Below are positions 7,055 to 14,242 of a stretch of DNA of 19,985 nt, in pieces; position 1 is the stretch's first letter, and each line of letters opens with the position of its first letter. The stretch is taken from contig CAMFTS010000013.1 of NCBI GenBank assembly GCA_945988915.1, positions 1-19,985 of the forward strand, given 5' to 3'. The notes below the pieces were generated by a model. That model did no database searches. It was not told the origin of the DNA and saw only the letters and a list, made by a program, of their open reading frames with translations. The position numbers and the translations under genes were made by a program. This stretch comes from an uncultured Clostridia bacterium (lineage in GTDB: Bacteria > Bacillota > Clostridia > Oscillospirales > Acutalibacteraceae).

Positions 7055-8017
7055 GTGTTTGAACAGATTATCAGCGTTGACAGAATGGAGCACGCCGTAA
7101 GCCTTTTCGGCAGCTTTGACGAAAATGTTAAACTGATCGAAAAGGAATTTTCCGTTAATGTAATAAGCCGCGGTTCAGAGCTTAAAATAACGGGCGAGGT
7201 TGAAAATGTTGACAAGGCTTCAAGAGCGGTAAAGGGACTTTTAATGCTAATAAATAAAGGTGAAGCATTATCCGACCAGAATGTAAGATATGTTATCTCT
7301 TTAGTCAATGACGATTCTGAAGAAAAACTTGCCGAAATGACAGGCGATTGTGTGTGCGTCACTGCAAAGGGCAAACCCGTAAAGCCAAAAACATTGGGAC
7401 AGAAGAAATACATTGAAGCAATAAGAAATAATACTATTGTTCTCGGAGCAGGCCCTGCCGGAACAGGCAAAACCTACCTTGCAGTCGCTATGGCGGTAAC
7501 AGCTTTCCGCGCAAAAGAGGTAAACAGAATAATCTTAACCCGTCCGGCAGTTGAAGCAGGTGAAAAGCTCGGATTTCTTCCCGGAGATTTACAGCAGAAG
7601 GTTGACCCGTATTTAAGACCGCTTTACGATGCTCTTTTTGATATGCTCGGTGCAGAAGCATTCCAAAGATATCAGGAGAGGGGAAGCATTGAGGTTGCTC
7701 CTCTTGCGTATATGCGAGGCAGAACTCTTGATGACAGCTTTATCATTCTTGACGAAGCGCAGAATACGACAAAAGAACAAATGAAAATGTTCCTGACCCG
7801 TTTAGGCTTTAACTCGAAAATGGTAGTTACGGGTGACATTACACAGATAGACTTGCCTGACGGAAAAAAATCAGGACTTACTCAGGCTATGAAAATTCTT
7901 AAAAACATTCAGGGAATTTCAATCAATGAGTTTACAGAGAAAGATGTTGTCAGACATAAGTTGGTTCAGGATATTATCAAGGCATATGAAAAAAGTGAGG
8001 AGAGTAAAAGACGATGA
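7055..8017 (+). CDS. phoH: PhoH-like ATPase
   Basis: A 320-residue protein with a GTG start and ribosome binding site AAAGGATGG (7040-7048). An N-terminal KH-like region (about 1-70) precedes the PhoH P-loop domain. This has Walker A G-P-A-G-T-G-K-T at 133-140, Walker B I-L-D-E-A-Q at 231-236 and a sensor segment 'VTGDITQIDLP' at 258-268. PhoH-like proteins are NTPases linked by context to RNA metabolism; many act with YbeY, whose gene overlaps this one by the four bases ATGA (8014-8017). That overlap implies translational coupling. Length is normal. The family's phosphate-starvation name from E. coli should not be read as a function here. Confidence 0.93.
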   Translation: MFEQIISVDRMEHAVSLFGSFDENVKLIEKEFSVNVISRGSELKITGEVENVDKASRAVKGLLMLINKGEALSDQNVRYVISLVNDDSEEKLAEMTGDCVCVTAKGKPVKPKTLGQKKYIEAIRNNTIVLGAGPAGTGKTYLAVAMAVTAFRAKEVNRIILTRPAVEAGEKLGFLPGDLQQKVDPYLRPLYDALFDMLGAEAFQRYQERGSIEVAPLAYMRGRTLDDSFIILDEAQNTTKEQMKMFLTRLGFNSKMVVTGDITQIDLPDGKKSGLTQAMKILKNIQGISINEFTEKDVVRHKLVQDIIKAYEKSEESKRR

Positions 8018-8520
8018 GCGATAAGATTAAAGTTATTATTTCGAATAATCAAAAAGAAGTTAAAATCCCTACAGGCGTAAGAATGCTTGTACGCCGCTGT
8101 TGTAATGCTGTTCTTCTTCAGGAGGGCTTTGAGGGCTCTGCCGAAATCAGCGTCAGTTTTGTCAATAATGAACAGATACATGCACTTAACAAAGAGCACA
8201 GAAATATTGACCGCGAAACAGATGTTCTTTCATTCCCTTTAGGTGAAAACGGAGAATATGATGTAAATCTCGACACAGGCGCAAAAATGCTCGGTGATAT
8301 CGTTATTTCACTTGAAAAGGCAGTTTCTCAGGCAGAGGAATACGGACATCCGCTTCAGAGAGAGGTTGCATTCCTTACGGTACATTCACTTTTGCATCTT
8401 CTCGGCTACGATCACGAAAACGGCGGACTTGAAGCGGTACATATGAGAGAAAAGGAAGAAAGCGTTCTGACACAGCTCGGGCTTAAGAGAAACGGAAGCT
8501 ATTTTCTTGACGGAGAATAA
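8014..8520 (+). CDS. ybeY: endoribonuclease YbeY (rRNA maturation factor)
   Basis: A 168-residue protein whose ATG overlaps the phoH stop. The zinc site H-x3-H-x5-H is intact: His124, His128 and His134 in 'HSLLHLLGYDH'. The upstream 'TDVLSFP' motif (69-75) and 'GDIVIS' strand (94-99) are also typical. YbeY is a single-strand endoribonuclease that takes part in 16S rRNA 3' end processing and 70S quality control in the cytoplasm. Its neighbours era and, further on, rimM also work on the small subunit. Length is normal and no key residue is missing. Confidence 0.95.
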   Translation: MSDKIKVIISNNQKEVKIPTGVRMLVRRCCNAVLLQEGFEGSAEISVSFVNNEQIHALNKEHRNIDRETDVLSFPLGENGEYDVNLDTGAKMLGDIVISLEKAVSQAEEYGHPLQREVAFLTVHSLLHLLGYDHENGGLEAVHMREKEESVLTQLGLKRNGSYFLDGE

Positions 8521-8526
8521 TTATTT

Positions 8527-9033
8527 ATGAAAAGCTTAATCAGTTTATTCAAAAGCTTCGGATATGCGTTCAGAGGCATATATCAAGCACTTAAGTATGA
8601 ACGAAATATGAGAATACATCTGACTTGTGTTGCATATATGTATTCATTTTTGCTTATATACGACTTTTTCAAGGTGAACGCAACGCAGTTTGCCGTAATA
8701 TTCTTGGCAAATGCAATGGTTATGGCGGCAGAGCTTGTCAACACAGCGATTGAAAGAACTGTTGACCTTGCAAGCGAGAAATTCACCGAAAACGGAAAAA
8801 TCGCGAAGGATACGGCGGCGGGCGCAGTCCTTATATGTGCAATTTTCGCAGTGCTTGCAGGCGTTGCAATTCTTTTTCAGCCCGAAGCATTCAAAGCACT
8901 TTTCAATTACTATGTTGAAAAGCCGTATATGTTTGCAGTATTTATTCTGTCAATAATACTTTCGACAGTATTCATTTTCAGAGGCTTCGGCAAAAACTCA
9001 ACACAGGATAACAGTACAAAAAAGGATAAATAA
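8527..9033 (+). CDS. dgkA: DgkA-family lipid kinase (diacylglycerol/undecaprenol kinase)
   Basis: A 168-residue membrane protein starting 6 nt after ybeY. DgkA signatures: E-R-N-M-R-I-H at 25-31, the catalytic stretch E69-L-V-N-T-A-I-E-R-T-V-D80 and K-D-T-A-A-G-A-V at 94-101. Three core helices are at about 34-50, 53-72 and 97-117. In Gram-positive bacteria this family phosphorylates mainly undecaprenol, feeding the lipid carrier pool for cell wall synthesis; diacylglycerol is the E. coli substrate. The protein is longer than the usual 120-130 residues, with an extra hydrophobic helix at about 134-151 and a polar, lysine-rich tail. The cdd gene that follows dgkA in Bacillus is absent; era starts 1 nt after the stop. 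Confidence 0.9.
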   Translation: MKSLISLFKSFGYAFRGIYQALKYERNMRIHLTCVAYMYSFLLIYDFFKVNATQFAVIFLANAMVMAAELVNTAIERTVDLASEKFTENGKIAKDTAAGAVLICAIFAVLAGVAILFQPEAFKALFNYYVEKPYMFAVFILSIILSTVFIFRGFGKNSTQDNSTKKDK

Positions 9034-9034
9034 A

Positions 9035-9937
9035 ATGAGTAATACATCAAAAACAGCATTTATAGCTATTGTAGGCAAGGCAAATGTCGGCAAGTCATCG
9101 ATTCTCAATAAGCTTATCGGCAGTAAAATAGCTATCGTTTCATCAAAACCGCAGACTACCAGAACAAGAATAATGGGCGTACTGACAACGGATGACAATA
9201 TTCAGCTCGTCTTCACGGATACACCCGGTTTCCATAAGCCGAAGAATAAACTCGGAGAAAAAATGGTACAAGCTGTCAGCGACAGTATTTCCGGTGTGGA
9301 CTCCTGCCTTTTTGTTGTGGATGCAAGCGAAGAAAAACTTAATACGGCAGAGCTTGAATTAATAAAAAAATTCAAAGCCGAAAAGATGACGGTTGTGCTT
9401 GCAATAAATAAAATTGATACAGTCAGGGAAAAAACAGAGCTTATGAAGAAAATCGCAGAAATCTCTTCTCTTTATGACTTCAAGGCAGTTGTTCCCGTAT
9501 CGGCCGTTAACAACGACGGAATGAATGAACTGCTTGACGAGCTTAAGCTTTTGTCGGTTGAAAGTATTCATTTTTTCCCGGATGATACATTGACGGATCA
9601 GCCCGAAAGAGTACTTGTTGCAGAGATTATCAGAGAAAAAATGCTCAGGCTTTTAGATAAAGAAATTCCGCACGGCACAGCAGTCGGTATTGAAAAAATG
9701 CGTGAGCGTGACGACGGCAGTCTTATGGATATTGAAGCAACAATCTATTGCGAGCGTGAAAGCCATAAGGGAATTATCATAGGCAAGGGCGGAAATATGC
9801 TTAAAAAGATTTCTACTTTTGCCCGTCAGGATATCGAAGCTTTCTTTGATATTAAGGTCAATCTGAAATGCTGGGTAAAGGTTAAGGAAGATTGGCGTAA
9901 CCGTGAGGGACTGATTCACAATTTTGGATTGGATTGA
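9035..9937 (+). CDS. era: GTPase Era
   Basis: A 300-residue protein of normal length. GTPase motifs: G1 G-K-A-N-V-G-K-S at 14-21, switch 'PQTTRTRIMG' at 39-48, G3 D-T-P-G at 62-65, G4 N-K-I-D at 125-128 and G5 around S-A at 156-157. The C-terminal KH domain has 'IIIGKGGNMLKKI' and ends in the usual tryptophan-containing tail. Era binds the 3' end of 16S rRNA and acts in 30S assembly at the membrane-associated cytoplasm. It starts 1 nt after dgkA, so is probably translationally coupled. The gene's TGA stop is followed by a strong hairpin that precedes the small yqzL-like gene. Confidence 0.97.
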   Translation: MSNTSKTAFIAIVGKANVGKSSILNKLIGSKIAIVSSKPQTTRTRIMGVLTTDDNIQLVFTDTPGFHKPKNKLGEKMVQAVSDSISGVDSCLFVVDASEEKLNTAELELIKKFKAEKMTVVLAINKIDTVREKTELMKKIAEISSLYDFKAVVPVSAVNNDGMNELLDELKLLSVESIHFFPDDTLTDQPERVLVAEIIREKMLRLLDKEIPHGTAVGIEKMRERDDGSLMDIEATIYCERESHKGIIIGKGGNMLKKISTFARQDIEAFFDIKVNLKCWVKVKEDWRNREGLIHNFGLD

Positions 9938-9948
9938 CAGTAATATAT

Positions 9949-9994
9949 ACCGCCTTAAAAGGTTAATTTAAAAATGATAAACCTTTTAGGTGGT
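9949..9994 (+). promoter_or_regulatory. RNA hairpin covering the ribosome binding site of the yqzL-like gene
   Basis: Bases 9949-9964 can pair with 9980-9994 over 15 bp, with one G-U pair (9952-9991) and a single bulged T (9955); the loop is 15 nt. The right arm contains AGGTGG, the only good ribosome binding site for the ATG at 10001. No T-run follows, so it is not a standard terminator. It may limit translation of the small gene until opened, or it may be an mRNA processing or stability element after era. Confidence 0.55.
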
Positions 9995-10000
9995 GTTCTG

Positions 10001-10138
10001 ATGAAAAGCGAGGAATATTGGGCTGCTTTTTCAAAAAGCGGAAAAATAGAGGACTATTTAGTATTTTTATCCGAAAAAAATAAAGAAGATTTAAAAGGAA
10101 ACGCTGATGCGACTAAACACAAAAGGACTTATCCTTAA
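10001..10138 (+). CDS. yqzL: YqzL-like small protein
   Basis: A 45-residue ORF with ribosome binding site AGGTGGTG (9988-9995) 5 nt before the ATG. The start reads M-K-S-E-E-Y-W-A-A-F-S-K-S-G-K-I-E-D-Y-L. This matches the W-x-x-F-x-x-x-G-x-I-x-x-Y-L pattern I recall for Bacillus YqzL, which also lies between era and recO. The last 32 nt overlap the start of recO in another frame. After about residue 30 the tail (K, T, H, R rich) is probably dictated by the recO start. YqzL has no established function. There is an in-frame ATG at 9974 within the hairpin loop, but it lacks a good ribosome binding site. Assignment rests on synteny and short motif similarity. Confidence 0.7.
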   Translation: MKSEEYWAAFSKSGKIEDYLVFLSEKNKEDLKGNADATKHKRTYP

Positions 10139-10850
10139 AGAACAGAATATAGGTGAGCAAGACAAGCTCGTAACCGTGTTAACTGCTGATTTCGGCATTA
10201 TCAAAGCATTCGTCAGAGGTGCGAAAAGCATTAAATCAAAAAAACAGTCGGCTACGGGCCTTTTGTGTTATTCAAAGCTGTCTTTATATAACGGTAAGGA
10301 CAGCTACATAATTGACGAAGCTGAATGTATAGAGGTGTTTTTCGGACTTCGCAACGATATCGAAAAACTTGCATTGGCTCAGTATTTTGCAGAGCTTGCC
10401 TATGAGTTAGCTCCTCAGGAAACCGATGCGAACGAGTATTTAAGAGTAGTGCTTAATTCACTCTATATGATTTCAACCTCGAAAAAACCTAATCTGCAAA
10501 TCAAAGCTATCACGGAGCTTCGTTTGCTTTCACTTTCAGGCTATATGCCTAATCTTGTTGCGTGTGAACGCTGCGGTGAATTTGAAACGCCGACAATGTA
10601 TTTTGATATGGAGCACGGTCTTTTATACTGTGAAAACTGTGCAAGCGCAGGTGTTCCTTTAGCACTTGAGCTGAATACGGTGACTGCTATGCGTCACATA
10701 GTTTTTTCACGGCTTGAGAAGCTTTATAATTTTAAAATGAGCGATGAAGGCTTGCAGGACCTTTCATATGTAACAGAGATGTATCTGAAAATAAAAACAG
10801 AACGAAAATATAAAACACTTGATTTTTATAATTCCTTGAGGACAGTATAA
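10107..10850 (+). CDS. recO: DNA repair protein RecO
   Basis: A 247-residue protein with ribosome binding site AAAAGGA about 6 nt before the ATG. An N-terminal OB-fold (residues 1-80) shows the usual 'GLILKEQNIGEQDKLVTVLT' start and 'GAKSIKSKK' basic loop. A helical domain follows, then a zinc site formed by Cys153-x2-Cys156 and Cys175-x2-Cys178. RecO loads RecA onto single-stranded DNA with RecR (and RecF) and anneals complementary strands in gap repair. Its start lies inside the yqzL-like gene and its stop is 1 nt before mutS2, so all three are probably coupled. Confidence 0.95.
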   Translation: MRLNTKGLILKEQNIGEQDKLVTVLTADFGIIKAFVRGAKSIKSKKQSATGLLCYSKLSLYNGKDSYIIDEAECIEVFFGLRNDIEKLALAQYFAELAYELAPQETDANEYLRVVLNSLYMISTSKKPNLQIKAITELRLLSLSGYMPNLVACERCGEFETPTMYFDMEHGLLYCENCASAGVPLALELNTVTAMRHIVFSRLEKLYNFKMSDEGLQDLSYVTEMYLKIKTERKYKTLDFYNSLRTV

Positions 10851-10851
10851 T

Positions 10852-13233
10852 ATGCAAAAAGATTTTACAGCACTTGAATTGCCTAAAATTCTGAATATGT
10901 TAGCAGAGCTTACCGCGTGCAAGGACGCATACGATGAGGCTCTTAAAACAGAACCTTCAAATGATATTTTTGAAGTAAACGAATCACTTTCAAAAACCGA
11001 AGCCGCTCATATTCTTATAGCAAAATTCGGAGCCCCGTCATTCGGAGGACTGATTAACATTGATAACGCTTTGCGACGCGCTGAAGCAGGCGGTGTGCTC
11101 AATATGAGAGAATTACTCGACATAGCACAGACTCTCAGAGTAATACGAACAATTATTTCTTGGCGAGATAAATCTTCATCAATGGAAACTGCCGTTGACG
11201 ATTATTTCAATGCACTTACGGCAAATAAATACCTTGAAGATAAAATTACAACCGCAATTATTTCAGACGGAGAAATATCTGACAACGCTTCTCACGAATT
11301 AAAAGATATTCGCCGTAAAATGCGGATTCAGGAATCGAGAATCCGTGAACAGCTTGACAAAATGATTCATTCGCAGACTTATAAAAACAGCTTGCAGGAA
11401 GCTATTGTTACGCAGAGAAACGGACGCTTTGTCGTTCCCGTTAAAAGCGAACACCGACAGAGTATTGCCGGTATGGTGCACGATACATCTTCAAGCGGAG
11501 CAACGGTATTCATTGAGCCCGCAGGAGTTGTTGAAGCAAATAACGAAATCAAAGTTTTACAGAGCAAGGAACGCGATGAAATTGACAGAATACTTGCCGA
11601 CCTTTCGGCACAGGCGGCAGAATTTGCAGAGTCAATAATTGCAAGCTATAAAAGTGCCGTAACGCTTAACTTAATATTCTCTAAAGCTCAGCTTGCATAT
11701 AAAATGAAAGCTACAAAGCCTATAATGAATGATATGGGCGTTATTGAATTGAAAAAAGCAAGACATCCGCTTTTGCCTGCAAATTCAGTAGTTCCTATTG
11801 ATATAAGACTCGGAAATGAATTTGATTCGCTTGTAATCACGGGACCGAATACCGGCGGTAAAACGGTTTCAATCAAAACCCTTGGACTTCTTACCCTTAT
11901 GGCAGAATGCGGACTTTTCATTCCGGCTTACGAAAATTCAGAGCTTTCCGTTTTTGAAAATGTTCTGTGCGATATAGGCGAAGAACAGAGTATCGAACAG
12001 TCGCTTTCAACATTTTCTGCGCATATGACAAAAATAGTTTCAATTACGGAAACGGTAAACGATAAAACGCTTGTATTGATAGACGAATTAGGCGCAGGTA
12101 CCGATCCCGTTGAAGGAGCGGCGCTTGCTGTTTCCATACTTGAATTTTTACGCCTTAACGGTGCCAAAATTGCCGCAACAACGCACTATTCAGAATTAAA
12201 AGAATATGCCTTGAGAACAAACAGAGTCGAAAATGCTTCTTGCGAATTTGATGTTGAAACACTCGGACCTACATATAAGCTTTTAATAGGTATTCCGGGA
12301 AGGTCAAACGCTTTTGCCATTTCGGCAAGACTTAATCTTGATAAGAAAATCATTGATAATGCACAGGAATTGATTTCCGCCGAAAACAGCCGATTTGAAG
12401 ATGTTGTCGATACACTTGAAAAAACAAGAATTCAAATGGAAGAGGAAAAGAGCAAAACGCTCGAATTGCAGGCTCAGATAGACGAGATTAAAAAATCAGC
12501 GGAGAGAAAGCTTGAAGAGGCAACTCAAAAAGGCGAAAAGGAAATTGAAAAGGCAAAGAACGAAGCAAACAGAATTGTCGAAAATGCACGCCGCGCAGCA
12601 AATTCTCTTATGATGGAAATTGATATGCTCAAAAAAGAGCAGGCAAAAGAGAAGAATGCCGCAGAAATGGCTCGAAAGGCAAGAGCGGCAATGAAATCTC
12701 ATCTTAACGATATTGACGACATTACTGCCGACAATTTTTATATTGATGATGACGAAGACTATGAATTGCCCAGAGAATTGAAAATAGGCGACAGAGTAAG
12801 AATCGTCACTCTCGGAACAGAGGGAACCGTTACAGCCTTAAAGGACTCAAAAGGCAATGTTGAAGTTCAGGCAGGTATAATGAAAACAAAGGTACCTGAA
12901 GAAGAATTACGCTTGCTCGGTGAAAAAAAGAAAAAAGCAAATTCAGGAAAAAGAAATGTTCATTCGGTTGCAGATTCAACACCGAAAAGCGCAAAAACGA
13001 GCGTTGACCTCAGAGGAATGGACAGAGAAGAAGCTATTATGGAGCTTGACAGGTTTATTGACAGCACGCTCAGGCTCGGACTTAATGAATTTACAGTTAT
13101 TCACGGCAAAGGTACAGGCGTTTTGAGAAAGGCTGTTCAGGCTCATCTTAAAAAGCATCCTAATATTAAATCCTACCGTACAGGCGTTTACGGTGAGGGA
13201 GAAGACGGCGTAACTATTGCCGAATTCAAATAA
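10852..13233 (+). CDS. mutS2: MutS2 (endonuclease/ribosome-splitting ATPase)
   Basis: A 793-residue protein, normal length. Order of parts: MutS core/clamp (about 1-310), ABC-type ATPase with Walker A G-P-N-T-G-G-K-T at 331-338 and Walker B/D-loop D-E-L-G-A-G-T-D-P at 411-419, a charged coiled coil (about 505-640), a KOW-like linker with 'IGDRVRI' and 'LGTEGTV', and a C-terminal Smr domain from about 715. The Smr motifs V-D-L-R-G (718-722) and H-G-K-G-T-G (751-756) are both intact. There is no N-terminal mismatch-recognition domain, so it is not MutS. MutS2 was described as suppressing recombination and, in B. subtilis, as splitting collided ribosomes. It is the last gene of the cluster; no clear terminator hairpin is visible after it. 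Confidence 0.96.
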   Translation: MQKDFTALELPKILNMLAELTACKDAYDEALKTEPSNDIFEVNESLSKTEAAHILIAKFGAPSFGGLINIDNALRRAEAGGVLNMRELLDIAQTLRVIRTIISWRDKSSSMETAVDDYFNALTANKYLEDKITTAIISDGEISDNASHELKDIRRKMRIQESRIREQLDKMIHSQTYKNSLQEAIVTQRNGRFVVPVKSEHRQSIAGMVHDTSSSGATVFIEPAGVVEANNEIKVLQSKERDEIDRILADLSAQAAEFAESIIASYKSAVTLNLIFSKAQLAYKMKATKPIMNDMGVIELKKARHPLLPANSVVPIDIRLGNEFDSLVITGPNTGGKTVSIKTLGLLTLMAECGLFIPAYENSELSVFENVLCDIGEEQSIEQSLSTFSAHMTKIVSITETVNDKTLVLIDELGAGTDPVEGAALAVSILEFLRLNGAKIAATTHYSELKEYALRTNRVENASCEFDVETLGPTYKLLIGIPGRSNAFAISARLNLDKKIIDNAQELISAENSRFEDVVDTLEKTRIQMEEEKSKTLELQAQIDEIKKSAERKLEEATQKGEKEIEKAKNEANRIVENARRAANSLMMEIDMLKKEQAKEKNAAEMARKARAAMKSHLNDIDDITADNFYIDDDEDYELPRELKIGDRVRIVTLGTEGTVTALKDSKGNVEVQAGIMKTKVPEEELRLLGEKKKKANSGKRNVHSVADSTPKSAKTSVDLRGMDREEAIMELDRFIDSTLRLGLNEFTVIHGKGTGVLRKAVQAHLKKHPNIKSYRTGVYGEGEDGVTIAEFK

Positions 13234-13247
13234 CAGATTTTTTCTTG

Positions 13248-13275
13248 TTGAAAATGTGCTTTTATATGATATAAT
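13248..13275 (+). promoter_or_regulatory. Strong extended -10 promoter for the lipoprotein gene
   Basis: TTGAAA at 13248-13253, a 16-bp spacer and TATAAT at 13270-13275 preceded by TGA (extended -10, TG at 13267-13268). The ribosome binding site GGAGGAC (13297-13303) follows. Near-consensus, so the gene is probably well expressed. Confidence 0.75.
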
Positions 13276-13310
13276 GGCTTTAATAATTAATTCACGGAGG
13301 ACAGAATGTT

Positions 13311-13757
13311 ATGAATAAAAAATTGCTTGTAATTTCAGTTTTACTTATAGTTGCAGTTTTGCTTTTTGCTTCCTGCAATAAAAAAGATAAAGAGGACAGC
13401 ACTACAACCAACACCACTACTGCTGCAGTAAGCAATAAAACCGTCGCAAGCGTAAACGAGTATTCGACTAATGAAAACGGCGAGTTGTTTGTTACAAATG
13501 TTAAAGGTGAAGTTATACCTGCAACAACAGGCGCTGACGGAAGCGTTGAACTTCCGGAGGACCTTATTACAAAAACTGCCGAACAGGTTTCTGCAGAGAA
13601 GGAGACTGTTAATAACGAGAAAACAAGTGCTTCTGCTGTAACTACAACAAAGAATTCAACAAGCTCTTCAAACAGCGGCTCGGGCAGTGCGGTCGTAATC
13701 GGCGGACAAGACCCGTTGAACAATGAAGACAATATGGCTGTTATTGATTGGTCATAA
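13311..13757 (+). CDS. predicted small lipoprotein, function unknown
   Basis: A 148-residue protein. The N-terminus has two lysines, a hydrophobic core (5-19) and F-A-S-C22, a lipobox-like site; phenylalanine at -3 is allowed but less common than leucine. After the cysteine comes a charged stretch (K-K-D-K-E-D), then low-complexity Ser/Thr-rich segments around 30-40 and 105-125. Between them lies a short ordered-looking part with 'ENGELFVTNVKGEVIPATTGADG' spacing. The end is acidic and terminates in tryptophan-serine. This looks like a surface-anchored protein with flexible Thr/Ser linkers. I recognise no domain. It is monocistronic: own promoter in front, and the hairpin at 13800-13837 as the likely terminator. 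Confidence 0.72.
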   Translation: MNKKLLVISVLLIVAVLLFASCNKKDKEDSTTTNTTTAAVSNKTVASVNEYSTNENGELFVTNVKGEVIPATTGADGSVELPEDLITKTAEQVSAEKETVNNEKTSASAVTTTKNSTSSSNSGSGSAVVIGGQDPLNNEDNMAVIDWS

Positions 13758-13768
13758 TAAAAAAGTCC

Positions 13769-13797
13769 TTGACAAAATGAATATTATTTAGTATAAT
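13769..13797 (+). promoter_or_regulatory. Perfect consensus sigma-A promoter for ylxM-ffh
   Basis: TTGACA at 13769-13774, exactly 17 bp, TATAAT at 13792-13797. This is full consensus at both hexamers and spacing. It lies directly against the 12-bp palindrome that starts at 13800, so the expected start point (about 13803-13806) falls inside the left arm of that palindrome. Confidence 0.88.
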
Positions 13798-13799
13798 AG

Positions 13800-13837
13800 C
13801 ACCCTGTAAAGCAAATGACTTTACAGGGTGGCTTTTT
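13800..13837 (+). terminator. 12-bp palindrome with T-tract: lipoprotein terminator and/or leader hairpin of ylxM-ffh
   Basis: A perfect 12-bp inverted repeat (13800-13811 with 13819-13830) has a 7-nt loop, then GC and five Ts, with more T-rich sequence to 13852. For transcripts coming from the lipoprotein gene it forms a complete intrinsic terminator. For transcripts begun at the adjacent promoter the first few bases of the left arm would be missing, leaving a shorter stem. It might also be a repressor site. Confidence 0.7.
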
Positions 13838-13868
13838 GCGTTTTATTATTTTCGGAAGAGGGATTCTC

Positions 13869-14231
13869 TTGGCAAATGATATAAGAATTACAATTTTATA
13901 TGACTTTTATGGTGATATGCTCACTGAAAAGCAGAGAGATTTTCTCAATTATTATTATAATGATGATTTATCTCTTGCCGAAATTGCCGAAAACGAAGGG
14001 ATCACCAGACAGGGCGTCCGTGATGCTATAAAGCGAGCAGAAGCACAACTTTACGATATGGAAGCAAAGCTTGGCTTCGTAGAAAAGTTCGGAAAAATTG
14101 AAGCCCGTATGAACGAAATTATTGACTGCGCTGACAAGATAAATGCTTATAATCTTGAACATGACCTTTCAAGAGAGGTAAACGAATCATCAGTCAGAAT
14201 AAAATCTTTGGCATTATCAGTTATTGAATAA
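13869..14231 (+). CDS. ylxM: YlxM/UPF0122 helix-turn-helix protein, SRP-associated
   Basis: The frame is open back to an ATG at 13815, but that codon lies in the loop of the preceding hairpin without a ribosome binding site. The TTG at 13869 has GAGGGA 6 nt upstream and gives a 120-residue protein beginning like other YlxM proteins (residues 1-15 then 'LTEKQRDFLNYYYNDDLSLAEIA'). A sigma-70 region-4-like helix-turn-helix (about 18-62, 'SLAEIAENEGITRQGVRDAIKR') is followed by helices. YlxM is encoded immediately before ffh across Firmicutes and has been reported to affect signal recognition particle function in streptococci. It is 11 nt from ffh here. Start by inference, family firm. Confidence 0.9.
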   Translation: MANDIRITILYDFYGDMLTEKQRDFLNYYYNDDLSLAEIAENEGITRQGVRDAIKRAEAQLYDMEAKLGFVEKFGKIEARMNEIIDCADKINAYNLEHDLSREVNESSVRIKSLALSVIE

Positions 14232-14242
14232 GAGGTACTATA

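Noticed and set aside
7003..7470. 155-residue minus-strand ORF opposite phoH
   Set aside because: It lies opposite the phoH N-terminal part; composition is Ser/Thr/Phe-rich as expected of a reverse-strand shadow.
9934..9961. Promoter made of TTGACA at the era stop (9934-9939) and TAAAAG at 9956-9961
   Set aside because: The -35 is perfect but the -10 matches only four of six and the spacing is 16; not enough to call a promoter.
9974..10000. Upstream in-frame ATG for the yqzL-like gene
   Set aside because: No ribosome binding site at good spacing, and the family pattern aligns with the start at 10001.
13292..13732. 146-residue minus-strand ORF opposite the lipoprotein gene
   Set aside because: It mirrors the Thr/Ser repeats of the sense gene as Val/Leu-rich low complexity; the plus strand has the promoter, ribosome binding site and lipobox.
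13815..13868. Longer ylxM starting at the ATG at 13815
   Set aside because: That ATG is in the loop of the palindrome with no ribosome binding site, and the added 18 residues do not resemble YlxM starts; TTG at 13869 fits better.
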